From contig CAVUQC010000007.1 of assembly GCA_963743575.1 (NCBI GenBank), positions 1,178,001-1,242,000 on the forward strand: a stretch of DNA of 64,000 nucleotides, given 5' to 3'. Of this stretch, positions 24,742 through 32,288 are shown in pieces. The DNA comes from DASUPK01 sp963743575 (GTDB lineage: Bacteria; Actinomycetota; Thermoleophilia; Solirubrobacterales; 70-9). The notes under the pieces were generated by a model. It ran no database searches. It saw nothing but the letters and a program-made list of their open reading frames with translations, and was not told the DNA's origin. A program made the translations under genes and the position numbers. Every line of letters begins with the position of its first letter. The first letter of the stretch is position 1.

Positions 24742-26249
24742 CCCGCGGCCCCCGCCTTCGTCCTGTCGGCCGGAGTCTCTTGCGTCGGTCGGCCATCCTT
24801 GGCGATCGGCAGCACGAAGCGAAAGGTAGCGCCCTTGCCCGGAGACGAGTTCGCGGAGATCGCGCCACCGTGCAGCTCGACCAGCGACTTGGCGATCGCC
24901 AGCCCCAGGCCGGTGCCGCCGACTGACTGAGACTCGCTGCTGTCCGCGCGCCAGAAGCGGTCGAAGACATGGTCGAGCTGGTCCTCTTCGAGGCCCGGGC
25001 CGGTGTCGGAGACGGCGAACTCGACCTCGTCGCCGACCTGGGTCGCCGCCAACTGGACCTCGGAGCCCTCAGGGGCGTACTTGTTCGCGTTCGTCAGCAG
25101 GTTGGCGAGCACCTGGCCGATCCGGCCGGCGTCCGCCTGGATGTCGGGCAGGTCCTTCTCGACGCTCACCGTGAAGGCCTGCTCCTTGCTTTCGAAGTTG
25201 GGGCGCATCTGCCGGCCGATCCGCTGGGCCAGAGGGCGAACAGGGGTGGGCTCAGGCTCGATCCTGAGCTTGCCCGCGTCGCTGCGGGCCAGGTCGAGCA
25301 GGTCGTTGATCATCTTCTGAAGCTGGCCGGCGCTCTCCGCGATCACCTCGGCGGCCTCGAACTGGCGGGAGTTGAGCGACTTGCGCTGGGCGGTGAGCAT
25401 CTCCGCAAACCCCTTCACCACCGTCACCGGCGTGCGCAGCTCGTGCGACACGGTCAGCACGAAGTCGTCCTTCATCTGCTCGACTCGGTCGCGCTCCCGG
25501 GCGTCTCGCTCGAGCGAGTTGGCCATCTCGTTGAAGGCCCGTCCCAGGGTCGCGATCTCGACCGGCCCGCCCACCTCCACGCGTGTGCGCAGGTCGCCGC
25601 CCGCGAGACGCCTGGCCCCCTCGACCAGGCGGCCGAGCGGGGCGCGCATCGAGTTGATCAGGCCCGAGAAGAGGATGAGCGCGGCGAGCAGGGCGCCGCC
25701 GAGGCCGGCCGCCACCAGGATCGTCGTGTTGCGGGTGTCGGTGCGAGCATTGTCCCGCGCCGAGTCCCGCGCGGCTCGCGTGTCGTTTGCGAGCTCCTCG
25801 CCGCTGTTGGTGACCGCCGACGTGAGCCGCCTGCCGAGGGCTGGGGGAGGGACCTGTTCGTGGATCAGCGGCTCGGCGACCGCCTTTCGCCAGGCGGCCT
25901 CCGACGCGACCAGCTTGTTCAGCTTTGCGTTCAGGACGGCGTCGTCATCCGTTTCCTTGCGGGCTTCGCCCGCGGCGGCCGTGAAGCTTGCGGCCGCCTG
26001 ATTGAGCTCGGCCTGGCTTGGTGCCTGGTGCGCCGTGGCCGGCCTGGCCGCCGCCTGCTCGAGGATGAACGCCGAACGCAGCCGCTCGCTCTGGAGCTCC
26101 AGCTGGAAGTACCGGGTGATGTCGTTCTCGTAGTTGACCCGGATCTGGAACAGCCTGCCCACGCCCAGCAGGGAGACGACGAGCAGCAGCGCGAACAGAA
26201 CCAGGAATCCGATTCGCAGGCGTGCAGTTAGTGAGGGGTTGAAGCTCAT
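24738..26249 (-). CDS. Membrane sensor histidine kinase with HAMP domain
   Basis: This 503-residue kinase has a first membrane segment at about 12-33, an extracytoplasmic helical sensor region rich in Ala and Glu to about 180 and a second membrane segment at about 182-204. A HAMP linker follows, then a dimerisation/phosphoacceptor domain with His269 (VSHELRTPVTVVKGF) and an ATP-binding domain with N box NLLTNANKYAPEG, DTGPGLEEDQ and GTGLGLAIAKSLVELH. ATG at 26249 starts directly before the first membrane helix; longer in-frame sequence upstream is arginine-rich non-coding. The downstream receiver gene is coupled by a 4-nt overlap. The signal is unknown. Confidence 0.9.
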   Translation of the reverse strand: MSFNPSLTARLRIGFLVLFALLLVVSLLGVGRLFQIRVNYENDITRYFQLELQSERLRSAFILEQAAARPATAHQAPSQAELNQAAASFTAAAGEARKETDDDAVLNAKLNKLVASEAAWRKAVAEPLIHEQVPPPALGRRLTSAVTNSGEELANDTRAARDSARDNARTDTRNTTILVAAGLGGALLAALILFSGLINSMRAPLGRLVEGARRLAGGDLRTRVEVGGPVEIATLGRAFNEMANSLERDARERDRVEQMKDDFVLTVSHELRTPVTVVKGFAEMLTAQRKSLNSRQFEAAEVIAESAGQLQKMINDLLDLARSDAGKLRIEPEPTPVRPLAQRIGRQMRPNFESKEQAFTVSVEKDLPDIQADAGRIGQVLANLLTNANKYAPEGSEVQLAATQVGDEVEFAVSDTGPGLEEDQLDHVFDRFWRADSSESQSVGGTGLGLAIAKSLVELHGGAISANSSPGKGATFRFVLPIAKDGRPTQETPADRTKAGAAG

Positions 26250-26276
26250 CTGTTTTGTGGAGCCCCGGTCTTCGCG

Positions 26277-26282
26277 TACACT
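26277..26282 (+). promoter_or_regulatory. -10 element (TACACT), with a short leader
   Basis: It lies 17 nt before the ATG at 26300. The leader contains GGGGA as a possible ribosome site. Confidence 0.35.
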
Positions 26283-26299
26283 ACGGCCACGGGGATCTA

Positions 26300-26839
26300 A
26301 TGGGTAAAGGATTACTTGCCTGGTGGCGCCGCAGGATTGTGGCGCGAGGACTGGCCGGAGCGGCGCTCTTCGCGATTCCGGTGGCTGTGGCCGCCCTGAT
26401 CGGCTTCGGAAGCGGCTTTGCCGGGGTAGCCGGCGGACTCTCATCGGTGACGAACGGCCCTGATTCCGCGCCCACGTCGGCCCAGACCGGGCCGGCCAGG
26501 CTGAACCGGGCGCTGGTCGCCCTCGCGGCGAACCGCCAGGTGGCGCCGTCGAGTGGCTCTGCTTCCGGCCATGGCAACTCGTCCGGCGGCGGGTCAACCG
26601 GCGGCGGTGGGACCGGTACCACCAGCCCGAGCGGGTCCAGCGACACCAGCGGGTCGACCAGCGGTTCGGGCGCCGCCCAGACGCCGACGGTCAACACGCC
26701 GACCGTTCCCCAGATCAGCCTGCCCGGCAGTGGCTCGGGCGGAGCTGTGGGCGGCGCCACCGACATCGTCAACGGGACGGTCAACAACGTGGTCGGCGGC
26801 GTCAACAACACCCTCAACGGCCTGCTCGGCGGTAAGTAG
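26300..26839 (+). CDS. Membrane-anchored or secreted Gly/Ser/Thr-rich low-complexity protein
   Basis: This 179-residue protein has a basic N-terminus and a hydrophobic segment at about 14-40 (signal or anchor). A long disordered tract rich in Gly, Ser and Thr (SSGGGSTGGGGTGTTSPSG) follows, then a repetitive C-terminus (VNGTVNNVVGGVNNTLNGLL). I do not recognise a family; a cell-surface or matrix role is a guess. ATG at 26300 is chosen because it begins the basic-hydrophobic signal and has GGGGA upstream. It is divergent from the sensor kinase. Confidence 0.65.
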   Translation: MGKGLLAWWRRRIVARGLAGAALFAIPVAVAALIGFGSGFAGVAGGLSSVTNGPDSAPTSAQTGPARLNRALVALAANRQVAPSSGSASGHGNSSGGGSTGGGGTGTTSPSGSSDTSGSTSGSGAAQTPTVNTPTVPQISLPGSGSGGAVGGATDIVNGTVNNVVGGVNNTLNGLLGGK

Positions 26840-26849
26840 CTTCCGGGAG

Positions 26850-26884
26850 ATGCGAGGGTGCGCGACAGCGCAACCCGTTTGATT
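26850..26884 (-). repeat. Interspersed palindromic repeat copy, intergenic
   Basis: On the minus strand it reads AAACGGGTTGCGC, TGTC, then GCGCACCCTCGCAT. The stem GGGT-GCGC/GCGCACCC has one bulge. It lies between the low-complexity protein and the EamA transporter and touches the transporter start region. Confidence 0.7.
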
Positions 26885-26888
26885 CGGG

Positions 26889-27728
26889 TTGCTCGCCTTC
26901 GCGATCAGCCTCGCCTCTGCCTTCTCCTGGGGAGTCTCCGACTTCCTGGGCGGCTTGACGAGCCGGCGCGTGCCGGTCCTCGGCGTGCTGGCCGTCTCGC
27001 AGCCGGCCGGGCTCGTGCTGATCGCGCTGGTGATCGTGGTCTTCGGGGCCGATCCGATTCCCGCGGACAAACTCGCGATCGCCGCGCTCGCTGGGGCGGC
27101 TTCGCTGGGCGGGCTCTGGGCCTTCTACGCGGCGATGGCGATGGGCACAGTCAGCGTGGTCGCCCCGATCGCGTCACTCGGGGTGGTCGTACCGGTGGCG
27201 GTCGGCCTGGCCAGGGGAGACGCACCCGCGGCCATTCAGCTCATCGGTCTCCTTCCGGCCATCGCCGGCGTCGTGATCCTCGGCTATGAGGAGCATCCCG
27301 AGCACGCCGGCGTCGCCCGCCGCTCGATCATCCTGGCGATCGTCGCCGGCCTCGGGTTCGGAATCTTCTTCACAGGGCTGGACATCGCATCTCCCGACCG
27401 CCCCGGCTGGGCGGTCCTCGCCGTTCGCGTCGGGGGGGTGGCCACCGTGGCGATCGCGCTCCTGATCTCGAGGCCTCGCCTGGCGGCGGTGTCCGGGTCC
27501 ATCGCGGTCCTGCTCACGATCGGTTTCTTCGACGTGCTCGCCAACACGCTGTTCGCCGTGGCCTCGACCAAGGGAGTCCTGCCGGTGATCGCGGTCGGTG
27601 GCTCCATGTATCCGGCGTTCACCATCGCGCTCGCCCACGGCGTGCTCGGTGAGCGTCTGGCGCGCATCCAGTGGGCGGGAGTCGTCCTGGCCCTCCTGGG
27701 CGTCGCGCTGATTGCGGCCGGAAGCTAG
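26889..27728 (+). CDS. EamA/DMT-family transporter
   Basis: This 279-residue protein has ten predicted membrane segments in two EamA repeats. The first begins LAFAISLASAFSWGVSDFLGG and the second ends MYPAFTIALAHGVLGERLARIQWAGVVLALLGVALIAAG. The family exports metabolites or amino acids, and the substrate is unknown. The start appears to be TTG at 26889, directly at the first helix and 4 nt after an interspersed repeat; no in-frame ATG or GTG lies close upstream. It converges with the HAD gene, overlapping by 4 nt. Confidence 0.85.
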   Translation: MLAFAISLASAFSWGVSDFLGGLTSRRVPVLGVLAVSQPAGLVLIALVIVVFGADPIPADKLAIAALAGAASLGGLWAFYAAMAMGTVSVVAPIASLGVVVPVAVGLARGDAPAAIQLIGLLPAIAGVVILGYEEHPEHAGVARRSIILAIVAGLGFGIFFTGLDIASPDRPGWAVLAVRVGGVATVAIALLISRPRLAAVSGSIAVLLTIGFFDVLANTLFAVASTKGVLPVIAVGGSMYPAFTIALAHGVLGERLARIQWAGVVLALLGVALIAAGS

Positions 27729-28354
27729 GTCGCGGCCGTCGCCAGTTCCACGCCGGTCAGCTCCGTGAGCCGCGTGAGGGTCTCCGCGACGTTGCGATGG
27801 CGTATCGCCGTCATCCCCACGGCCTCCGCGCCCTCGCAGTTCTCCCTCAGGTCGTCCACGAAGATGCATGCGGCGGGCTCGACCTCGAGACGCTCAGCCG
27901 CGAGGCGATAGATCTCCGGCTGGGGCTTGTGCATCCCCACCTCGGCCGAGATCACGACCGCGTCGAAGAGCTCGGCGAGCAGTTTTCGGTCGTAGTGCGC
28001 GGTGCTCCAGGAGTTCGAGACGAGTCCGGTGAGCAGCTCGCTCGCACGGATCTGCCGCACCGCATCCACCATCGTCTCGAGCGGCTTCATGCCGGCGAAC
28101 ATGCTGTCGATCAGCCCGTCGGGGTTGCTGAGCCCGAGCCGCTTCCCGAAGGTGGCCTCGAAGTCGGTCTCGCTGAGCTTGCCGGTCTCCAAGCCGCGCA
28201 GGTCGCGGAGGGCCTCGGGATCCGTGCTGAAGAGGGTCTTGATCGCGTCCGGGTCGAGGTCCTCCGAGCGGCAGAACGCCGAGAAGCTGTCCCAGACCGG
28301 GGTGGTCAGCACCCCGCCGAAATCGAAAAGCACCGCCGCATATGCTCCCGCCAT
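27725..28354 (-). CDS. HAD-superfamily hydrolase (ACAD10 HAD-domain type)
   Basis: This 209-residue HAD hydrolase has LFDFGGVLTTPVWDSF with the nucleophile Asp of DFGGV, motif II GLVSNSW, motif III VGMHKPQPEIY and motif IV CIFVDDLRENCEGAEAVG. The DFGG form and the cap arrangement match the HAD domain found at the N-terminus of human ACAD10 and of epoxide-hydrolase-related proteins. It is divergent from the APH-type kinase gene with start codons overlapping in one CCATGG. TAGCCT lies 8 nt upstream, within the other gene. Confidence 0.87.
   Translation of the reverse strand: MAGAYAAVLFDFGGVLTTPVWDSFSAFCRSEDLDPDAIKTLFSTDPEALRDLRGLETGKLSETDFEATFGKRLGLSNPDGLIDSMFAGMKPLETMVDAVRQIRASELLTGLVSNSWSTAHYDRKLLAELFDAVVISAEVGMHKPQPEIYRLAAERLEVEPAACIFVDDLRENCEGAEAVGMTAIRHRNVAETLTRLTELTGVELATAAT
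28341..28346 (+). promoter_or_regulatory. -10 element (TATGCT) for the APH kinase gene, inside the HAD gene
   Basis: It lies 6 nt before the ATG at 28353, within the opposing coding region. Confidence 0.5.
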
Positions 28355-29396
28355 GGCCGAGCAGGCTACAGAGGCGCCGGAGGGCATCGATCGCGCGGGA
28401 GTGGAGGGATGGTTCGAGTCGAACGTGCCCGGCATCGAGCTCCCGTTGAGCTTCGACCGGATCTCCGGCGGCCGCTCCAACATGACCTTCGGGGTGCGGG
28501 ATTCCGCAGGGCACGCGTGGGCGCTGAGGCGGCCGCCGCTGGGCAAGCGGCTCGGTTCGGCGCACGACATGGGGCGCGAGCACCGCGTGATCGCGGCGCT
28601 CCAGGACACGCCTGTGCCCGTGCCGCCCGTGATCGGGCTGTGCGAGGACGAGTCGGTGAACGAGGCGCCCTTCTACGTGATGGGCTTCGTCGACGGGCCG
28701 ATCCTGCGCTCGGCGGAGGAGGCGAAGGAGTTCGACGAGGATGAGCGCCGTGCGATCGGGGAGCGCGTGGTGGACACACTCGTCGAGATCCACGCGGTCG
28801 ACCCCGACTCCGTGAGCCTCGGCGACCTGGGCCGCAAGGAGGCCTACGTGGAGCGCCAGCTCCGGCGCTGGCAGGGACAGTGGGAGAAGTCCAAGACGCG
28901 CGAGCTGCCCGCCGTTGACTCCGTGCACGAACGGCTCTCGGCTCGCATCCCCGAGCAGGGGCCGGCCACGATCGTCCACGGCGACTACCGCCTCGACAAC
29001 ATGATCCTGACCCCCTCCGGAGAGGTGGCGGCCGTCGTCGACTGGGAGCTCTGCACCCTCGGCGACCCGCTCGCTGACTTGGGAATGCTGCTCGTCTACT
29101 GGTCCGAAGAGGGCGACGACTTCATGCCCCTGTTCGCGCCCGCGACCATCGCACCGGGCTTCCCGAAGCGGGACGACATTCGCGAGCGCTACGCGCAGCG
29201 CTCGGGCCGCGACCTCGGCCAGATCGACTTCTTCATCGCTCTCGGCTACTGGAAGCTGGCGATCATCCTCGAGGGCGTTTACGCCCGCTATGCCTCCGGC
29301 CAGTACGGCAAGACCGACGAGGGCTTCCAGGAGTTCGCGAAGATCGTCGAGCGGCTCGCGGACGCCGCCGACGAGGCAGCGAACCGGCTGCCCTAG
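28353..29396 (+). CDS. APH-family phosphotransferase (ACAD10/11 kinase-domain type)
   Basis: This 347-residue kinase-fold protein has the Brenner motif HGDYRLDNMIL with catalytic Asp and the metal-binding VVDWELCTLGDPLADLG. The nucleotide loop is ISGGRSNMTFGVRD. It matches the kinase domain fused to acyl-CoA dehydrogenase in ACAD10/11. Those kinases, and bacterial LvaA, phosphorylate 4-hydroxyacyl-CoAs so an ACAD-fold partner can eliminate the phosphate. The ATG at 28353 overlaps the start of the divergent HAD gene and has TATGCT 6 nt upstream. A matching ACAD lies 3 kb downstream. Confidence 0.88.
   Translation: MAEQATEAPEGIDRAGVEGWFESNVPGIELPLSFDRISGGRSNMTFGVRDSAGHAWALRRPPLGKRLGSAHDMGREHRVIAALQDTPVPVPPVIGLCEDESVNEAPFYVMGFVDGPILRSAEEAKEFDEDERRAIGERVVDTLVEIHAVDPDSVSLGDLGRKEAYVERQLRRWQGQWEKSKTRELPAVDSVHERLSARIPEQGPATIVHGDYRLDNMILTPSGEVAAVVDWELCTLGDPLADLGMLLVYWSEEGDDFMPLFAPATIAPGFPKRDDIRERYAQRSGRDLGQIDFFIALGYWKLAIILEGVYARYASGQYGKTDEGFQEFAKIVERLADAADEAANRLP
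28363..28368 (-). promoter_or_regulatory. -10 element (TAGCCT) for the HAD gene, inside the APH gene
   Basis: It lies 8 nt before the minus-strand ATG at 28354, within the opposing coding region. Confidence 0.45.
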
Positions 29397-29403
29397 CTCC
29401 CGG

Positions 29404-30075
29404 TCAGGGAGCGGCGGGCACCACGGCAAGGACGCCGTCGCCGTCGGGCAGATCGGCCGTGTCGAAGGTGTTGTCCTCACCCCGCTCGACCCTGGGCATC
29501 CTCCCGACGAAGTCCTCCTCGGTCTCCAGGAAGCCGGTTCGGTGCGTGCGGTAGTGCATGGGCACCACCCAGCGCGGTTGAAGCTCCTCGACCACCCTTG
29601 CAGCCTGCTCGGCATCCATGGTCGGGCCGCCTCCGACCGGAAGGATGAGGAGATCGATGTCCTCGAGGGCGGCGGCCTGCTCCGGCCGCAGCTCGCCCTG
29701 GCCGAAATCGCCGAAGTGCGCGACCCGGATGCCATCGAGCTCGAAGACGAAGATCGTGTTGGGCCCCCGCTCGGTGCCCGCGGCGTCGTCGTGCTCGGAG
29801 GCGATCGCGATCACCTCCCCGACCGGTGACTCCAGCCGACCGGCCGTCGAGCGCAGGATCGCCGGGTCGCCGCCCACGCCCTCCACGCCGTTGTGGTCCA
29901 CGTGCTCGTGCGTGATCAGGAGGAGATCGACGCCGTCTGCCTCGATCGGCGGGTAGTCGAACTTGATTCCGCGGCCCTTGGCCAGCCCGGACATGTCGCC
30001 GAAGGGATCGATGAAGACCTTGTTGTCGTCGCCGGTCAGGGTGAATGCCGACTGGCCGTGCCACTCAACGCGCAT
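29404..30075 (-). CDS. MBL-fold metal-dependent hydrolase (UlaG-like)
   Basis: This 223-residue metallo-beta-lactamase-fold protein begins MRVEWHGQSAFTL. It has the metal-binding HxHxDH-like ITHEHVDHNG, a later HFGDFGQGEL and a C-terminal VVPMHYRTH. This is the UlaG-like/UPF0173 branch, whose substrates are often unknown lactones or phosphodiesters. ATG at 30075 is preceded by GGAGGAA, 5 nt away, and overlaps the end of the upstream MFS gene by 11 nt, so the two are coupled. It converges with the APH kinase gene. Confidence 0.85.
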   Translation of the reverse strand: MRVEWHGQSAFTLTGDDNKVFIDPFGDMSGLAKGRGIKFDYPPIEADGVDLLLITHEHVDHNGVEGVGGDPAILRSTAGRLESPVGEVIAIASEHDDAAGTERGPNTIFVFELDGIRVAHFGDFGQGELRPEQAAALEDIDLLILPVGGGPTMDAEQAARVVEELQPRWVVPMHYRTHRTGFLETEEDFVGRMPRVERGEDNTFDTADLPDGDGVLAVVPAAP

Positions 30076-31771
30076 GTTGTTCCTCCAGTCTCGGAATCTG
30101 CCTGCGGGACTCAGGTTCCTCGGCGTGCTCATACCGGCCGCCCCGGAGCAGAGAGGCGCCGGCCGCGATCAGACAGGCGACGATCGCGAAGGTGAATGCG
30201 GTGTCCAGCCCGTTGGAGAACGGTCCGGCGATCAGATGCGGGAAGAACGAGTGGCCCGTGACCACCGCGTGAGCCTGCGGAGACAGGTTCGCCAGGGCGT
30301 GGCTGCCGGCGAGGTGCTGGATCGGGTTGTAGCCGAGGAACGCCGCGAAGAGGATGGAGATCGGCGGCGCCTCCCCTACGTGATGCGCCACCGGCGCCGC
30401 GACGCCATGGGCCTGGAGTCCGCTGCTCAGCGCCGCCGGCAGCGTCGAGGAGAGCCCCACGATCAGCAGGGTGAAGAAGATCCCGATCGAGATCACCTGG
30501 GCGGAGTTCTGGAAGGTCTGATTCATCCCGCCGCCGACCCCCCTGGCCGAGGCCGGCAGGCTGTTCATCACGGCCGCGCGGTTGGGCGAGGCGAACATGC
30601 CCATCCCAACCCCCACCAGGAACAGGACCACAGCAAAGACCGGAAAGGAGAAGTCGATCGGAAGCTGCATCAGCAGAAAGAAGGAACCCGCGGTCAGCAG
30701 CATTCCCCCGGTGGCGAACGGACGCGCTCCGAAGCGGTCGGAGAGAAAGCCCGAGGTTGGACCCGCGACCAGCATCCCGACGGTCAGCGGGAGCATGTAG
30801 ATCCCAGCCCAGAGCGGCGTCTCCGAGAAGTCGTAGCCGTGCAGCGGCAGCCAGATTCCCTGAAGCCAGATGATCAACATGAACATCAGCCCGCCCCGGG
30901 CGACCGCCGCCAGGAAGGTCGAGAGCGTGCCGAAGGTGAAGGCTCGGATCCGGAAGAGCGAAAGGCGGAACATCGGATCGGCGACCCTCCGTTCGATCGC
31001 CGCGAATGCTGCGAGCGAGACAACCGAGCAGGCCAGGAGCACGATCACCCGCGGGCTCTCCCAGCCGGTCGGGGAGCCGCCGTATGGGCGAATCCCGTAG
31101 GTGACCGAGACCATCGCGAGGACGAGCCCGAGCGCGAAGGTGAGGTTCCCCCACCAGTCAATCGATCCTCGTCGCGGGGTGCTCAGCTCCCGGAGCTTGA
31201 GATAGGCCCACACCGTTCCGAACAGGCCGACCGGAACGGAGATCAGGAAGACCAGGCGCCAGTCGATGGGGGCCAGGAGGCCACCGAGGATGAGGCCGAT
31301 GAAGAGGCCGCTGACCCCGACGATGTTGTTGATGCCGAGCGCCATTCCTCGCTGGTTGGCCGGGAAGGCGTCGGTGATGATCGCCGCGGCATTGGCAAGC
31401 AGGCAGGCGCCTCCGACACCCTGGACGAGCCGCAGCACCACGAGGTACGTGGCGCCGGCCTGCCCGGTCATCCAGTCCACCGCCAAGAGCAGCGAGGCCA
31501 CCGTGTAGATGACGAAGCCGAGGTTGTAGATCTTGACCCGTCCGTACATGTCGCCGAGGCGGCCGAGGCTGACGATCAGCACGCTGGTGACGACCAGATA
31601 GCCGAGGATCATCCAGAGCAGGTAGAAGCTGTTCGAGGGGACCAGCGGATCGAGGTGGATGCCGCGGAAGATGTCGGGCATCGCGATCAGCGTGATCGAT
31701 GCGTCGAGCGTCGCCAGCAGGACCGCCAGGGTGCAGTTCGACAGGGCGATCCACTTGTAGCGGTCCTCCAT
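30065..31771 (-). CDS. MFS multidrug/export transporter (DHA2, about 14 TM)
   Basis: This transporter of about 568 residues begins MEDRYKWIALSNCTLAVLLA, with LDASITLIAMPDI typical of the DHA2 (EmrB/QacA) group. The loop motif GRLGDMYGRVKIY and motif C region GLFIGLILGGLLAPIDWRLVF are visible. It exports drugs or toxic lipids by proton antiport. Three start codons lie in a row (GTG, ATG, ATG at 31777, 31774 and 31771); TATAGT at 31779 favours the last. A MarR gene is divergent with a shared operator at 31790, which suggests inducible efflux. Confidence 0.87.
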   Translation of the reverse strand: MEDRYKWIALSNCTLAVLLATLDASITLIAMPDIFRGIHLDPLVPSNSFYLLWMILGYLVVTSVLIVSLGRLGDMYGRVKIYNLGFVIYTVASLLLAVDWMTGQAGATYLVVLRLVQGVGGACLLANAAAIITDAFPANQRGMALGINNIVGVSGLFIGLILGGLLAPIDWRLVFLISVPVGLFGTVWAYLKLRELSTPRRGSIDWWGNLTFALGLVLAMVSVTYGIRPYGGSPTGWESPRVIVLLACSVVSLAAFAAIERRVADPMFRLSLFRIRAFTFGTLSTFLAAVARGGLMFMLIIWLQGIWLPLHGYDFSETPLWAGIYMLPLTVGMLVAGPTSGFLSDRFGARPFATGGMLLTAGSFFLLMQLPIDFSFPVFAVVLFLVGVGMGMFASPNRAAVMNSLPASARGVGGGMNQTFQNSAQVISIGIFFTLLIVGLSSTLPAALSSGLQAHGVAAPVAHHVGEAPPISILFAAFLGYNPIQHLAGSHALANLSPQAHAVVTGHSFFPHLIAGPFSNGLDTAFTFAIVACLIAAGASLLRGGRYEHAEEPESRRQIPRLEEQHAR

Positions 31772-31778
31772 CATCACG

Positions 31779-31784
31779 ACTATA
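31779..31784 (-). promoter_or_regulatory. -10 element (TATAGT) of the MFS gene
   Basis: It lies 7 nt before the ATG at 31771. Confidence 0.5.
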
Positions 31785-31789
31785 CAGGC

Positions 31790-31803
31790 AACCTGTACAA
31801 GTT
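31790..31803. promoter_or_regulatory. MarR-type operator
   Basis: The 14-bp dyad AACCTGTACAAGTT matches in 6 of 7 pairs. It sits midway between the divergent MFS and MarR genes, overlapping both promoters. Direct ACCTG elements flank it. Confidence 0.65.
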
Positions 31804-31820
31804 ACCTGCCTATCTGACCG

Positions 31821-31826
31821 TATACT
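31821..31826 (+). promoter_or_regulatory. -10 element (TATACT) of the marR-like gene
   Basis: It lies 6 nt before the ATG at 31833. Confidence 0.5.
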
Positions 31827-31832
31827 CAGGGC

Positions 31833-32273
31833 ATGGCAGCCACCTCGAGCCCCGCAACCGACACCGCCCACACCGCCAGCGAGCTGCGTGTGGTCCTCGG
31901 AGCGCTGATGCGCCGGCTGAGGGCCGAGCACCGCTTCCCGATCCACCACGGCGCCGTCCTCGGCCGCATCGACCGGGAGGGCCCGGTCAGCGTCAGCGAC
32001 CTCGCCGTGGCCGAGAAGGTGCGCCCGCAGTCGATGGCGCAGACGGTGGGCGAGCTCGAGGCGGATGGGCTCGTCAAGCGGCGGCCGGATCCCGATGACG
32101 GCCGCCGAGCTCTGGTCGAGTTGACCTCATCCGGTCGCCGGACTCTCGAGGACGACCGCAACCGCCGCGTGGGCTGGCTGGTCTCGGCGATCGAGGAGCT
32201 GCCGAAGCGCGATCAGGAAGTCTTGAGCCGCGCCACGGCGATCATCGGCCGGCTGGCCGATCGGACCGAGTAG
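31833..32273 (+). CDS. MarR-family transcriptional regulator
   Basis: This 146-residue regulator has the MarR winged-helix core: VSVSDLAVAEKVRPQSMAQT (recognition helix) and the wing VKRRPDPDDGRRALVELTSSG. It is divergent from the MFS transporter, and a dyad between them (31790) is the probable operator, so it likely represses both genes. ATG with TATACT 6 nt upstream. Its stop codon forms one half of an 18-bp palindrome shared with the convergent ACAD gene. Confidence 0.92.
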   Translation: MAATSSPATDTAHTASELRVVLGALMRRLRAEHRFPIHHGAVLGRIDREGPVSVSDLAVAEKVRPQSMAQTVGELEADGLVKRRPDPDDGRRALVELTSSGRRTLEDDRNRRVGWLVSAIEELPKRDQEVLSRATAIIGRLADRTE

Positions 32274-32288
32274 AGGACCGGTCCTCTA
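32271..32288. terminator. 18-bp perfect palindrome containing both convergent stop codons
   Basis: TAGAGGACCGGTCCTCTA holds the MarR TAG at one end and the ACAD TAG (minus strand) at the other. It probably forms a compact bidirectional terminator. Confidence 0.6.

Noticed and set aside
29963..32098. 711-codon plus-strand frame
   Set aside because: It spans the opposite strand of the MBL and MFS genes and crosses the MarR operator. Composition is antisense-like.
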